Source of the DNA: Winslowiella toletana
GTDB taxonomy: Bacteria; Pseudomonadota; Gammaproteobacteria; Enterobacterales; Enterobacteriaceae
NCBI RefSeq assembly: GCF_017875465.1
Contig: NZ_JAGGMQ010000001.1
Coordinates: 4,836,001-4,900,000 of the forward strand
Length of the DNA: 64,000 nucleotides
Direction of reading: 5' to 3'
Positions 27,877 through 37,441 of this stretch are shown here, piece by piece. Every line of letters starts with the position of its first letter. Positions within the stretch are counted from its first letter, which is position 1. Under the pieces are notes generated by a model. That model did not search any database, was not told the DNA's origin, and saw nothing but the letters and a program-made list of their open reading frames with translations. The position numbers were made by a program, and so were the translations under genes.

Positions 27877-29400
27877 ATGAGCACTGAACCCGCTTTTCTG
27901 TCGTTTCATGGCATCAGCAAAACTTTTCCCGGCGTCAAAGCGCTGCAGGACATCAGCTTCGCGTGTCATGCCGGACAGGTTCATGCGCTGATGGGCGAAA
28001 ACGGCGCCGGAAAATCGACGCTGTTAAAAATTCTCAGCGGCAGCTATCAGGCGACCAGCGGCGAGATCCGTATTAAAGGGCAGCAGATGCACTTTAATCA
28101 GGCCACTGACGCGCTTGACGCCGGGGTGGCGATTATTTATCAGGAGCTGCACCTGGTGCCGGAAATGAGCATCGCTGAAAATATCTATCTTGGTCAGCTG
28201 CCGCAGCGCGGTGGCTGGGTAAATCGCTCACTGCTGCGCTATGAGGCCGGACAGCAACTGCAAAATCTCGGCATGGATATCGACCCGGATACACCACTGA
28301 AGTATCTGTCGCTTGGTCAGTGGCAGATGGTGGAAATCGCCAAGGCGCTGGCGCGCAATGCCAAAATTATCGCCTTTGATGAACCGACCAGCTCACTGTC
28401 GGCGCGTGAAATCGAACAGCTGTTTCGCGTTATCCGTAACCTGCGCGATCAGGGCCGGGTGGTGCTGTATGTCTCGCACCGCATGGAAGAGATCTTTGCC
28501 CTCAGCGATGCGATTACGGTGTTTAAAGACGGGCGCTATGTGAACACCTTTACCGATGTCGCTAATACCAATAATGACCAGCTGGTGCAGGCGATGGTCG
28601 GCCGTGAAATTGGCGATATCTATGGCTACAGCCCGCGCCCCTGTGGCGAGGTGCGTCTGCAACTGAATCAGGTGCATGCCCGCGGCGTGCGTACGCCGGT
28701 TTCGCTGCAGGTGCGCGCCGGCGAGATTGTCGGTCTGTTTGGTCTGGTGGGGGCCGGACGCAGCGAACTGATGAAAGGGCTGTTTGGCGGCACGCGGATT
28801 AAATCCGGAGAGGTGTGGCTGGATGGCGAACAGCTGAAAATCAGCGAACCCTCCGACGCCATTCGTGCCGGCATGATGCTCTGCCCGGAAGATCGTAAAG
28901 CCGACGGTATTATTCCGGTGCACTCGGTACGCGACAATATCAATATCAGCGCCCGCCGCAACAATGTCACCGCTGGCTGTCTGATCGATCATCGCTGGGA
29001 AGCGAAGAACGCCGACAAACATATCCGTGCGCTGAATATCAAAACGCCGTCAGCAGATCAGCTGATTATGAATCTTTCCGGCGGTAATCAGCAGAAGGCG
29101 ATTCTTGGGCGCTGGCTGTCGGAGGAGATGAAGGTGATTTTGCTCGATGAGCCGACGCGTGGCATTGATGTCGGCGCCAAACATGAAATCTATAACCTGA
29201 TTTATGCGCTGGCTGCGCAGGGGATTGCGGTGCTGTTTGCCTCCAGTGACCTGCCGGAAGTGATGGGTCTTGCCGACCGTATTGTGGTGATGCGCGAAGG
29301 TGAAATTGCCGGTGAATTAAGCCATGACGAGGCGACAGAGCAGAAAACGCTGCGTCTCGCTATGCCGAAAACCTCTCAAATGGCCGCTGCGACGGTCTGA
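27877..29400 (+). CDS. araG: L-arabinose ABC transporter, ATP-binding protein (two NBDs)
   Basis: This 507-residue double ATPase has N-terminal Walker [11 protein letters not shown]-loop [12 protein letters not shown], signature-region [15 protein letters not shown] and Walker [11 protein letters not shown]. The C-terminal half has [35 protein letters not shown] and [15 protein letters not shown]. coli AraG is 504 aa. The ATG at 27877, after CAGGGAGACCACC, is used rather than the upstream in-frame ATG at 27856. It energises AraFGH uptake. Confidence 0.95.
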   Translation: MSTEPAFLSFHGISKTFPGVKALQDISFACHAGQVHALMGENGAGKSTLLKILSGSYQATSGEIRIKGQQMHFNQATDALDAGVAIIYQELHLVPEMSIAENIYLGQLPQRGGWVNRSLLRYEAGQQLQNLGMDIDPDTPLKYLSLGQWQMVEIAKALARNAKIIAFDEPTSSLSAREIEQLFRVIRNLRDQGRVVLYVSHRMEEIFALSDAITVFKDGRYVNTFTDVANTNNDQLVQAMVGREIGDIYGYSPRPCGEVRLQLNQVHARGVRTPVSLQVRAGEIVGLFGLVGAGRSELMKGLFGGTRIKSGEVWLDGEQLKISEPSDAIRAGMMLCPEDRKADGIIPVHSVRDNINISARRNNVTAGCLIDHRWEAKNADKHIRALNIKTPSADQLIMNLSGGNQQKAILGRWLSEEMKVILLDEPTRGIDVGAKHEIYNLIYALAAQGIAVLFASSDLPEVMGLADRIVVMREGEIAGELSHDEATEQKTLRLAMPKTSQMAAATV

Positions 29401-29422
29401 TTAAGCATTCAGGAGTGCTGTT

Positions 29423-30412
29423 ATGTCTTCATCAACGACCTCAAATACCACGCCACCGACGCAACGTTCCGGCGTCAATCTGGGCCGCATCTGGGATAAC
29501 TTCGGCATGCTGGTGGTGTTTGCCGTGCTGTTTATCGGCTGCATGATTTTCGTCCCCAATTTTGGCAGCTTTATCAATATGAAAGGGCTGGGGCTGGCGA
29601 TGTCGATGTCCGGTATGGTGGCCTGCGGCATGCTGTTTTGCCTTGCCTCGGGTGATTTTGACCTCTCTGTGGCGTCAGTGATTGCCTGTGCCGGAGTCAC
29701 CACTGCGGTGGTGATCAATATGACTGAAAGTTTATGGATCGGTATCGCTGCGGGTCTGTTGCTCGGTGTTGCCTGTGGTCTGGTTAACGGTTTTGTGATC
29801 GCGAAGCTGAAGATCAATGCGCTGATCACCACACTGGCGACCATGCAGATTGTGCGCGGGCTGGCGTATATCTTCTCCGATGGTAAAGCGGTTGGTATTG
29901 AAGATGAGCGTTTCTTTGCGCTGGGTTACACCAACTGGCTGGGTCTGCCAGCGCCAATCTGGCTGACCATCGGCACCATGATTATCTTTGGTTTTCTGCT
30001 GAATAAAACCACTTTTGGTCGTAATACGCTGGCGATTGGCGGTAACGAAGAAGCCGCGCGGCTGGCCGGGGTACCGGTGGTGCGCACGCGAATTATTATT
30101 TTCATTCTCTCCGGACTGGTGTCGGCTGCGGCCGGGATTATTCTGGCGTCGCGTATGACCAGCGGCCAGCCGATGACCTCGCTGGGCTATGAGCTGATTG
30201 TGATCTCAGCCTGTGTTCTGGGCGGCGTATCACTGAAAGGCGGGATTGGCAAAATCTCTTACGTGGTGGCCGGGGTGCTGATTCTGGGTACGGTTGAGAA
30301 TGCGATGAATCTGTTGAATATATCGCCGTTCTCACAGTATGTCGTACGAGGTTTGATATTGTTGGCGGCAGTGATTTTCGACCGCTATAAACAGAAAGCA
30401 AAAACCCATTAA
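29423..30412 (+). CDS. araH: L-arabinose ABC transporter permease
   Basis: This 329-residue permease has about eight to ten membrane segments after a hydrophilic, Thr/Ser-rich N-terminus. [23 protein letters not shown] is the AraH version of the family motif, and [22 protein letters not shown] is the second conserved block. Length equals E. coli AraH (328 aa) within one residue. It lies 22 bases after araG and is followed by a hairpin and araC. Confidence 0.95.
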   Translation: MSSSTTSNTTPPTQRSGVNLGRIWDNFGMLVVFAVLFIGCMIFVPNFGSFINMKGLGLAMSMSGMVACGMLFCLASGDFDLSVASVIACAGVTTAVVINMTESLWIGIAAGLLLGVACGLVNGFVIAKLKINALITTLATMQIVRGLAYIFSDGKAVGIEDERFFALGYTNWLGLPAPIWLTIGTMIIFGFLLNKTTFGRNTLAIGGNEEAARLAGVPVVRTRIIIFILSGLVSAAAGIILASRMTSGQPMTSLGYELIVISACVLGGVSLKGGIGKISYVVAGVLILGTVENAMNLLNISPFSQYVVRGLILLAAVIFDRYKQKAKTH

Positions 30413-30415
30413 ATC

Positions 30416-30441
30416 TACCGGCGGTGAAAATGCCGCCGGTA
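30416..30441 (+). terminator. Hairpin between araH and araC
   Basis: TACCGGCGG and CCGCCGGTA enclose loop TGAAAATG, directly behind the araH stop and 45 bases before araC. No long T-run follows, so araC may be partly co-transcribed with araFGH. Confidence 0.5.
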
Positions 30442-30485
30442 ATGATGATTTTCTCGCACCTGCAAAATTCACCACCGGAGGAAAC

Positions 30486-31400
30486 ATGTATCATCGTCTG
30501 CCTTCAGCTATACAATCCAACCCGTTGCTGCCGGGCTATCCGTTTAATGCCTGGCTGGTGGCCGGGTTAACGCCAATCAGCGCCAACGGACCGCTGGACT
30601 TTTTTATTGACCGTCCGCTGGGGATGAAAGGTTACATTCTGAATCTGACGATCAAAGGGCGAGGCCGGGTATTTGATGGCGAAGCGGCCTTTGATTGTGA
30701 GCCGGGTGATCTGCTGCTGTTTCAGCCAAAAACCCCGCACTACTATGGCCGCTCAGCCGAAAGCGACTGCTGGTTTCATCGCTGGATCTATTTCCGCCCG
30801 CGAGCCTACTGGAGCGACTGGCTTCAGTGGCAGGATGAAACCCAGGGAGTGGGACGTCTGCGCCTGCCAGAATCGCTGCGTGGCGAGTTTGACCGCCTGT
30901 TCGCTAATATCGAACAGACTCATAACTCCGGTCGTCGTTTTGCCGAAGAGCTGGCGATGAACCTGCTGGAACGTCTGCTGTTGCGCGCGGTGGAGGAAGA
31001 TCCGCGATCGCATCAGCAGGTGCGCGATCCTCGGGTGATCGAAGCCTGCCAGTATGTCACCGGGAATCTGGCGGCTGAGGTGAAGATTGAAGAAGTCGCG
31101 AAGTATGTCTGCCTGTCGCCATCACGGCTGGCGCATCTGTTCCGCGAGCAGATGGGGGTTAATCTGCTGCGCTGGCGTGAAGATCAGCGGGTGATCCGTG
31201 CCAAACTGCTGCTGCAAACCACTCAGGAGCCCATCGCCAGTGTCGGACGCGATGTGGGCTATGACGACCAGCTCTACTTCTCGCGCGTATTCCGTAAACG
31301 GGTTGGCGTCAGCCCCAGTGATTTCCGCCGCCGTAGTCAGGATGCACATGATGCGCTGGTGGCCCAGGAGAGCTGGGATCTGCCGCGCACCGCCGGATAG
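30486..31400 (+). CDS. araC: Arabinose operon regulator AraC
   Basis: This 304-residue regulator has the N-terminal arm and cupin that bind L-arabinose ([56 protein letters not shown]). The C-terminal part is a two-HTH AraC/XylS domain ([24 protein letters not shown] and [21 protein letters not shown]). E. coli AraC is 292 aa. In E. coli araC is divergent from araBAD; here it sits at the end of the araFGH gene line on the same strand, so arabinose-induced feedback through read-through is possible. Ribosome site CCGGAGGAAAC. Confidence 0.96.
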   Translation: MYHRLPSAIQSNPLLPGYPFNAWLVAGLTPISANGPLDFFIDRPLGMKGYILNLTIKGRGRVFDGEAAFDCEPGDLLLFQPKTPHYYGRSAESDCWFHRWIYFRPRAYWSDWLQWQDETQGVGRLRLPESLRGEFDRLFANIEQTHNSGRRFAEELAMNLLERLLLRAVEEDPRSHQQVRDPRVIEACQYVTGNLAAEVKIEEVAKYVCLSPSRLAHLFREQMGVNLLRWREDQRVIRAKLLLQTTQEPIASVGRDVGYDDQLYFSRVFRKRVGVSPSDFRRRSQDAHDALVAQESWDLPRTAG

Positions 31401-31525
31401 CGATATTTCAGGCGAATCCGCCTTGTTCTCCGTGGCCGATTGGTTTTAAATCATTGAGGTAACGCTCTGTCGTCAGGCAGATCCCGCCCTGGCGGCAGAG
31501 CGCAGAGTGAACAAGAGGAAGACTA

Positions 31526-32566
31526 ATGAGTGATAAAATTCGTGTCGGCCTGGTGGGCTATGGTTTCGCCAGCAAGACGTTTCATGCTCCGCTAATTGCC
31601 GGTACCTCAGAGATGGAGCTGGCTGCTGTCTCCAGCAGTGATGCGACCAAAGTTCACGCCGACTGGCCTTCGATGCAGGTGGTTGCCGATCCGCAGGCGC
31701 TGTTTGATGACCCGACGCTGCAACTGATTGTTATCCCCACGCCTAATGACACCCATTTTCCGCTGGCAAAAGCCGCGCTGAATGCCGGTAAGCATGTGGT
31801 GGTCGACAAACCATTCACCGTGACACTGTCACAGGCACGTGAGCTGGAAGCGCTGGCGAAAGCCAAAGGTCTGCTGCTGTCGGTGTTCCATAACCGTCGC
31901 TGGGACAGTGATTTCCTGACGCTGAAAGCGCTGCTGGCTGATGGTACGCTGGGTGAAGTGCGTTATCTGGAATCCCATTTCGATCGTTTCCGTCCGGAAG
32001 TGCGTCAGCGCTGGCGTGAAATGAAAGGTGCGGGCAGCGGTATCTGGTTTGATCTTGGTCCGCATGTTATTGACCAGGCGCTACAGCTGTTTGGCGCGCC
32101 GGTGGCGATTAATGTTGATATGGCTGAGCTACGTTCCGGCGCGCAAACCACCGATTATTTCCACGCGGTGCTGACTTATCCGCAACGCCGGGTGGTGCTG
32201 CATGCCAGTATGCTGGTGGCGGCAGAGTCAGCCCGTTTTCAGGTGCACGGCACCCGCGGCAGCTATGTGAAATATGGTCTGGATCCACAGGAAGACAGTC
32301 TGAAAGCCGGCGCGCGCCCACCGCTGGAAGACTGGGGTTATGATATGCGCGATGGTGTGCTGACGCTGGCCGAAGGTGACGTGATGGCCGAGCAGACGCT
32401 GCTGACCATTCCGGGCAACTATCCGGCCTATTACGCGGCAATCCGCGATGCGATTAATGGTAGCGGCAGTAATCCGGTTACCGCCGCCGAGGCGATTCAG
32501 GTGATGGAACTGATTGAACTGGGATTACAGTCTGCCGAGAAACGCCAGACACTGTCACTGAAGTAA
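31526..32566 (+). CDS. ydgJ: Gfo/Idh/MocA-family oxidoreductase YdgJ
   Basis: This 346-residue NAD(P)-dependent oxidoreductase has a Rossmann motif at the N-terminus, GLVGYGFASKTFHAPLI. The family signature is VVVDKPFTVTLSQARELEALA (the Lys of the EKP-like motif is present), and the GFO C-terminal domain contains GIWFDLGPHVIDQALQLFG. Length equals E. coli YdgJ (346 aa); the physiological substrate is not established. It is convergent with add, as in E. coli. Confidence 0.93.
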   Translation: MSDKIRVGLVGYGFASKTFHAPLIAGTSEMELAAVSSSDATKVHADWPSMQVVADPQALFDDPTLQLIVIPTPNDTHFPLAKAALNAGKHVVVDKPFTVTLSQARELEALAKAKGLLLSVFHNRRWDSDFLTLKALLADGTLGEVRYLESHFDRFRPEVRQRWREMKGAGSGIWFDLGPHVIDQALQLFGAPVAINVDMAELRSGAQTTDYFHAVLTYPQRRVVLHASMLVAAESARFQVHGTRGSYVKYGLDPQEDSLKAGARPPLEDWGYDMRDGVLTLAEGDVMAEQTLLTIPGNYPAYYAAIRDAINGSGSNPVTAAEAIQVMELIELGLQSAEKRQTLSLK

Positions 32567-32580
32567 GCGGACTGGGCAGC

Positions 32581-32640
32581 GGGCGGCGATAACGCCGCCC
32601 CTGCATCAATATTTCCGTAGGGTCGGCGTTATCGCCGCCC
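32581..32640. repeat. REP-like inverted repeat between ydgJ and add
   Basis: Perfect 17-bp arms GGGCGGCGATAACGCCG (32581-32597) and CGGCGTTATCGCCGCCC (32624-32640) face each other across 26 bases. The left part is also a hairpin by itself (GGGCGGCG-ATAA-CGCCGCCC). It occupies the convergent ydgJ/add junction and can end or protect both transcripts. The same GGCGGCG core recurs at 48324. Confidence 0.8.
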
Positions 32641-32648
32641 ATTGGTGA

Positions 32649-33647
32649 TCAGGCTGCAACCTTCGCGCGAATCTTCGCTTTCTCTGCTTCAGTTAAAAAC
32701 GCAATCTTCAGCCCATTTTCCTGTGCGGTACGGATCTGCTGCGGGCTAAGACCTGCCTGCGGCGCTGCCACCTGATACTCATGCGCCAGCTCAATTCCCT
32801 GCACCGCCGGATCGTCAGTATTAATGGTGGCCAGAATACCGTGATTAAGGAAAGTCACCAGCGGATGGTTGCTGAGCTGCGCCACCGTACTGGTCTGAAT
32901 ATTGGAAGTGAGGCAGGATTCAATCCCGATCTGATGCTCAGCAAGGAAATCCATCAGCGCGGCATCTTCAATCGCTTTAACACCGTGACCGATACGCTCG
33001 GCGCCCAGTTCACGGATCGCCTGCCAGATGCTTTCCGCACCGGCCGCTTCACCAGCATGTACTGTGATACGGAAACCGGCATCGCGCGCGCGCGTAAAGT
33101 GGCTGAGGAACTGACTGCCCGGGAAGCCCAGTTCGTCACCGGCCAGATCCAGCGCAGTAATACCGTCGCGATGCGCCAGCAACGCTTCCAGTTCACGCAG
33201 ACACGCCTCTTCACCAAAGGTGCGGCTCATAATACCAATCAGGCGTACCTCGATATCATGTTGCTGGCAACCGGCTTTAATGCCGTCAATCACTGCTTCC
33301 ACCACGCCCGCCACTGGCAGATTATGCGTCATCGCCATATAACCCGGTGAGAAACGCAGTTCGGTATAGTGAATACCCGCGCGTGCCGCATCTTCGACAT
33401 TTTCTCTGGCGATACGACGACAGGCATCCAGCGAACCCAGCACTTTGACGCCCCAGTCCAGTTTCTGCAGGAAACTGACCAGATCCGGTTCGTTTTGGGT
33501 GACCTGTACATGGGGACGCAGGGTTTCCAGCGTAGTGGCAGGCAGGGAGAGGTTAAATTCGCGACCTAAATCGAGAATGGTTTGCGCGCGAATATTGCCG
33601 TCAAGATGGCGATGAATATCAGTCAGGGGAAGGCGGGTATCGATCAT
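32649..33647 (-). CDS. add: Adenosine deaminase
   Basis: This 332-residue zinc enzyme converts adenosine (and deoxyadenosine) to inosine in purine salvage. N-terminal [13 protein letters not shown] supplies the metal-binding Hx[16 protein letters not shown] holds a metal His and the catalytic Glu region, [14 protein letters not shown] follows, and [14 protein letters not shown] carries the conserved Asp pair. E. coli Add is 333 aa. It stands alone on the minus strand. Confidence 0.97.
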   Translation of the reverse strand: MIDTRLPLTDIHRHLDGNIRAQTILDLGREFNLSLPATTLETLRPHVQVTQNEPDLVSFLQKLDWGVKVLGSLDACRRIARENVEDAARAGIHYTELRFSPGYMAMTHNLPVAGVVEAVIDGIKAGCQQHDIEVRLIGIMSRTFGEEACLRELEALLAHRDGITALDLAGDELGFPGSQFLSHFTRARDAGFRITVHAGEAAGAESIWQAIRELGAERIGHGVKAIEDAALMDFLAEHQIGIESCLTSNIQTSTVAQLSNHPLVTFLNHGILATINTDDPAVQGIELAHEYQVAAPQAGLSPQQIRTAQENGLKIAFLTEAEKAKIRAKVAA

Positions 33648-33802
33648 TTCGCACTCTCTTGGTTATTTTAAGTAAAGTGCAGAGAATTATAAAAACAACT
33701 TGCGCAAATACGCCAGAGAATTGCGCAACAGGGCGGTTTAACTGCTGGTTAATTGGCCGTGTCGCGCGAAAGTCCGTGGCTGGCAGCCGAATCGGCGCAG
33801 GA

Positions 33803-35182
33803 TTAGCGATTCTGGCCCGCCATCAGCACATATTTCACCTGCATGTACTCTTCAATACCGTAGTGTCCACCTTCGCGGCCATAGCCGGATTGTTTGATGC
33901 CACCGAAAGGGACTGAAGCAGTGCCGACTGAAGCAGAATTGATAATCACCATACCCGCTTCCAGCTTTTTCGAAAGACGGAAGGCGCGGCCCAGATCACG
34001 TGTCCAGGCGTAAGCCACCAGGCCGTACTCGGTATTGTTGGCGCGGCGGATCGCCTCTTCTTCGCTGCTAAAACGGTAAAGGGCAAAAACCGGGCCAAAA
34101 ATCTCCGTATTATGTACTCCGAAGCTGTCGTCCAGATCGCCAAGGATCGTTGGCTGGTAGAACAGCCCGCCTTTTGCATCCCGCTTTCCACCCAGATGTA
34201 CGGTAGCGCCACGCGACACCGCGTCATCCACCAGTGAGGTCACTTTATCCACTGCCTGTTGATTAATCAGCGGTCCAACGACAAATTCATCCTGCATCCC
34301 CTGATCGACGCGGATGTTCGCCACCGCTGCCGTCAGCTGCTCAGCAAACTGCTGATAGATACCATCCTGCACCAGCACGCGGTTAGGTGAAATACATACC
34401 TGGCCGGAGTTACGCAGTTTGGCGCTAATCAGCCCGCTGACGGCATCGTTAAGCGTGGCGTCGTCAAATACGATAAAAGGGGCATTACCGCCGAGTTCCA
34501 GCGTCATTTTTTTCAGCGCGGCGCCGCAATTACTGGCCAGCAATTTGCCGACACGGGTGGAGCCGGTAAACGAAACTTTGTGAATGCGCGTATCGCTGGC
34601 AAAAGCTTCGCCGATAGCTTGCGGATCGCCGGTGACCATCTCAAACACCCCCGCCGGGATACCGGCTTCGCGGGCATACTCCAGCAGTTTCCAGGCGGTC
34701 AGCGGTGTCTCTTCTGCCGGTTTGATAATCATGGTGCAGCCTGCCGCCAGCGCGGTGGCAATCTTGCGGGTGATCATCATAAACGGGAAGTTCCATGGGG
34801 TGATCGCCGCCGTCGGGCCAAGCGGCTCTTTAACCACCAGAATTGAGGCATTAACATCGTGCGAAGGGATGGTGTCGCCGTAAACTCGTTTCGCCTCTTC
34901 GGCATACCACTCAATAAAGCCGAGGCCGTAGTCGATTTCGCCCATTGCCTCACTCAGGCATTTGCCATTTTCTTTCACCATAATTTCGGCGAACACGCGT
35001 TTATCGGCACGCACCAGATCGTACCAGCGACGCAGGATATCGCTACGCTGTTGGGCTGTTTTCTCAGCCCAGGCAGGAAAGGCGGCGCAGGTGCGATCGA
35101 TAGCCGCCGCCACTTCTTCTGCGCTCATCATCGGTGTTTCTCCGACAACTGAACCGTCGGCAGGATTAATTACTTTAATCAT
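33803..35182 (-). CDS. NAD(P)-dependent succinate-semialdehyde dehydrogenase-like aldehyde dehydrogenase
   Basis: This 459-residue member of the aldehyde dehydrogenase superfamily has the NAD-fold motif ITPWNFPFMMITRKIATALAAGC (about 127-149), general base Glu229 in LELGG and nucleophile Cys263 in NSGQVCISPNR. The closest match by motif is GabD (482 aa in E. coli), which oxidises succinate semialdehyde to succinate in GABA and polyamine breakdown. This protein is shorter at the N-terminus, and the second redox Cys next to the nucleophile seen in GabD is Ser here. No gabT or gabP is next to it. A divergent LysR gene starts 121 bases away and may control it. Confidence 0.85.
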   Translation of the reverse strand: MIKVINPADGSVVGETPMMSAEEVAAAIDRTCAAFPAWAEKTAQQRSDILRRWYDLVRADKRVFAEIMVKENGKCLSEAMGEIDYGLGFIEWYAEEAKRVYGDTIPSHDVNASILVVKEPLGPTAAITPWNFPFMMITRKIATALAAGCTMIIKPAEETPLTAWKLLEYAREAGIPAGVFEMVTGDPQAIGEAFASDTRIHKVSFTGSTRVGKLLASNCGAALKKMTLELGGNAPFIVFDDATLNDAVSGLISAKLRNSGQVCISPNRVLVQDGIYQQFAEQLTAAVANIRVDQGMQDEFVVGPLINQQAVDKVTSLVDDAVSRGATVHLGGKRDAKGGLFYQPTILGDLDDSFGVHNTEIFGPVFALYRFSSEEEAIRRANNTEYGLVAYAWTRDLGRAFRLSKKLEAGMVIINSASVGTASVPFGGIKQSGYGREGGHYGIEEYMQVKYVLMAGQNR

Positions 35183-35302
35183 CGTCTTTTTTTCCTTACT
35201 GATTGCGTTGTTGATACGCAGACGATTTTGTGTCGTTTGCCATCTGACGACAATCGATTAAAATTGCTCAACCGTTGATTAAAACTAAATGGTTACACTG
35301 TA

Positions 35303-36172
35303 ATGCGTGAACTGCCTCCCCTGAATGCACTGCTGGCTTTTGAAGTTGTCGCCCGTACCGGCAGCGTGCGCGCCGCGGCTGAAAGTATGTCCGTTACCCC
35401 GGGTGCGGTAAGTCGTCAGCTGCGGCTGCTGGAGGAGCACTTTGGCACCACGCTGTTTCAGCGCCAGGGACGTGGTCTGATGCTGACGCATGCCGGCAAC
35501 GCCTATTATCAGCAAATTAGCGGTCATTTTGACGGGCTGCGGCGCGCCGGACAGGTTTTGCAGCGCAGTGCGGGGCGCGCGGTGTTGCGCCTGCACTCGT
35601 TCACCACTTTTGCCACCCGCTGGCTGATCCCGCGCTTGTCCACCTTCCAGCTGGCGCATCCGGCTATTGAGGTGCGGCTGACGACTGCTTCGGACTGGGA
35701 TGATGCCACTGACTTTGATGCCGCCATCCGCCTTGGCCATGGCGACTGGCCGCAGCAGCATGCCACAGCGCTGGTGGAAAACCTGTTATTGCCGGTCTGC
35801 CGGCCCACGCTCACGCGTAAGGCGATATTCAATACGGCAAACCTGGCGCAACACACATTGCTTAGCGTACGAGGGCGTCCTGATGACTGGCAATTGTGGT
35901 GTGAAGCCTTTGGCGTGAATATCCATGCTCTGCACAACTGGCGCGAACTGGAAAGCTCCGCGCTGGCTTATCAGGCCGCGCTTGAAGGGCAGGGGATCGC
36001 GCTGGCGCAGCGGGTACTGGTAGAGAAGGAACTTGACGAGGGAACGCTGATGGCGATGGAACAGTGTCAGCTGGACTGCGGCAATCTTACCTATTATCTG
36101 GTATGGCGTGACGGCAGTCCGAAAGAAACCAATCTGTTGCGGCTGGAGAAATGGCTTACCGGCAGGCCTTAA
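35303..36172 (+). CDS. LysR-family transcriptional regulator (GcvA-like subgroup)
   Basis: This 289-residue regulator opens RELPPLNALLAFEVVARTGSVRAAAESMSVTPGAVSRQLRLLEEHFGTTLF-like, the N-terminal winged HTH of GcvA-type LysR proteins. A periplasmic-binding-like effector domain follows from about residue 90 and contains FDAAIRLGHGDWP, a GcvA-subgroup hallmark. It is divergent from the aldehyde dehydrogenase gene and likely regulates it. The effector is unknown. A hairpin follows at 36198. Confidence 0.88.
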   Translation: MRELPPLNALLAFEVVARTGSVRAAAESMSVTPGAVSRQLRLLEEHFGTTLFQRQGRGLMLTHAGNAYYQQISGHFDGLRRAGQVLQRSAGRAVLRLHSFTTFATRWLIPRLSTFQLAHPAIEVRLTTASDWDDATDFDAAIRLGHGDWPQQHATALVENLLLPVCRPTLTRKAIFNTANLAQHTLLSVRGRPDDWQLWCEAFGVNIHALHNWRELESSALAYQAALEGQGIALAQRVLVEKELDEGTLMAMEQCQLDCGNLTYYLVWRDGSPKETNLLRLEKWLTGRP

Positions 36173-36197
36173 TGCCGTTAGCGGTAAGTGGGTCAGT

Positions 36198-36223
36198 GAG
36201 TGGCCGCTGTAGTCTGGCCACTC
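36198..36223. terminator. Hairpin between the LysR gene and first PAS-LuxR gene
   Basis: GAGTGGCC and GGCCACTC enclose GCTGTAGTCT at a convergent gene junction. No strong T-run follows on either side. Confidence 0.5.
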
Positions 36224-36236
36224 GTTGCTCAGCGGT

Positions 36237-36971
36237 TCACGGCATCGGCTCTTCTGGATCATAATCGCCACTAAAACCAATACGTTTATTCGAAACCAGT
36301 CGTTGCGGCAGATAGCGATGAAGATTGCGTGCTTCACAAAATTCGCGGAAATCATCAAGGTGATTGACGCCAGCTTTTTGATACATATTTGCCAGCCGGT
36401 TTTCGATAGTTCGTGGGGAGAGATAGAGAAGATTACCGATATCTTTACTGCTCATTCCCTGTAATCGGAAGAAAATAATTTCACACTCTTTCTCGGTAAA
36501 AAAATCATCAGGTTTATTAAGCAGCAGTGACCCCGGTAGCCTGCCACGTACAAAATCATTAGGTGTGAAAACTTCAAGATATTTGACGCTGAGAAAAGCC
36601 CCCACGCACTGGTTATCATTATTATAAAAAGGGACCTTCCGACAAATATAAGGGCAGTCTACGGCATCAGGATGGATTTCAAGCATGGCTAAATATTTCC
36701 TGTTTTCAATAATATTTTTGTCCTGATCCCGCCATGCTTTGAGCGTATTTTCATTTTCAAACAGTATTGATGGTACTTCATAATCCAGGCGGCCGACTAT
36801 CTCTCTGCCTGATTTAAGACCGGCCAGTTTAAGCATTGCCAGATTGGCATAGATTACCCGGGTGTCCGGCGTCCGGATGCAGTATGGCTCTGGCAACAAA
36901 TCCAGAGAGCGGCTGAGCATTTCAGGTACGGCAATCTCATTATTCGTCCTTGACGGGTTATGTGAGTCCAT
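36237..36971 (-). CDS. PAS-LuxR transcriptional regulator, copy 1
   Basis: This 244-residue protein has an N-terminal PAS-like domain (about 18-135; LDLLPEPYCIRTPDTRVIYAN opens it) and a C-terminal LuxR/GerE HTH (about 160-225; FTEKECEIIFFRLQGMSSKDIGNLL, LSPRTIENRLANMYQKAGV). There is no autoinducer-binding domain and no receiver Asp. It shares long blocks with the protein at 37442, so the two are tandem paralogues, and both are AT-rich relative to the window. The signal and targets are unknown. Ribosome site GAGAGG upstream of ATG 36971. Confidence 0.85.
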   Translation of the reverse strand: MDSHNPSRTNNEIAVPEMLSRSLDLLPEPYCIRTPDTRVIYANLAMLKLAGLKSGREIVGRLDYEVPSILFENENTLKAWRDQDKNIIENRKYLAMLEIHPDAVDCPYICRKVPFYNNDNQCVGAFLSVKYLEVFTPNDFVRGRLPGSLLLNKPDDFFTEKECEIIFFRLQGMSSKDIGNLLYLSPRTIENRLANMYQKAGVNHLDDFREFCEARNLHRYLPQRLVSNKRIGFSGDYDPEEPMP

Positions 36972-37441
36972 TTTTTCCTCTCCATTTTATAACAGTTAGT
37001 TTTTCGTGCGAATTCCTTTCCTGGTTAAATAAGTTAAGCTGGTGCAACACATTAATTAGTGACGCTGTTAATGGTTTTGCTGATAAGGTTATTTACTGTC
37101 TGCTGAATTTGTAAGCCTCGTGGAATATAGATCATCTCATCTGTTTGCTCAATTTTATTTGACAAAAAAATACAGGAATGAGAGATGTTGTGAGAAGTGT
37201 GGCATTATAACCACAAAAGAGGGCGAGGAAATCCCCGCCGGTGACCATAAAATAGGAATGGAGTCTAATATTGTTGCTCAGGAACCTGATGTTTTCCCTG
37301 GTGTTGCAACCGCAACAATGGCGATAGTAACAACTGGGGCTGAAGGAACAGAGACTAATTAGTACCTTGAGGTCGGAGTATGTAATACTTGGTTTAAACC
37401 AGGCTGTCAGCTTTACTGCCATTTACTGTAGAAAACCGCAT
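36972..37441. other. AT-rich spacer between the PAS-LuxR paralogues
   Basis: 470 bases of low GC. Contains the promoter side of copy 1 and the downstream side of copy 2. A plus-strand ORF at 37120-37362 could encode up to 80 residues, or 34 from ATG 37259 (opening MESNIVAQEPDVFPG). Neither start has a well-spaced ribosome site and no family is recognised, so it is not called as a gene. A TTGACA at 37159 has no clear -10 partner. Confidence 0.4.

Noticed and set aside
37120-37362. 80-residue plus-strand ORF between the two PAS-LuxR genes, or a 34-residue peptide from ATG 37259
   Set aside because: No recognisable family, no well-spaced ribosome site, and length is within chance for this region; mentioned only as part of the spacer.
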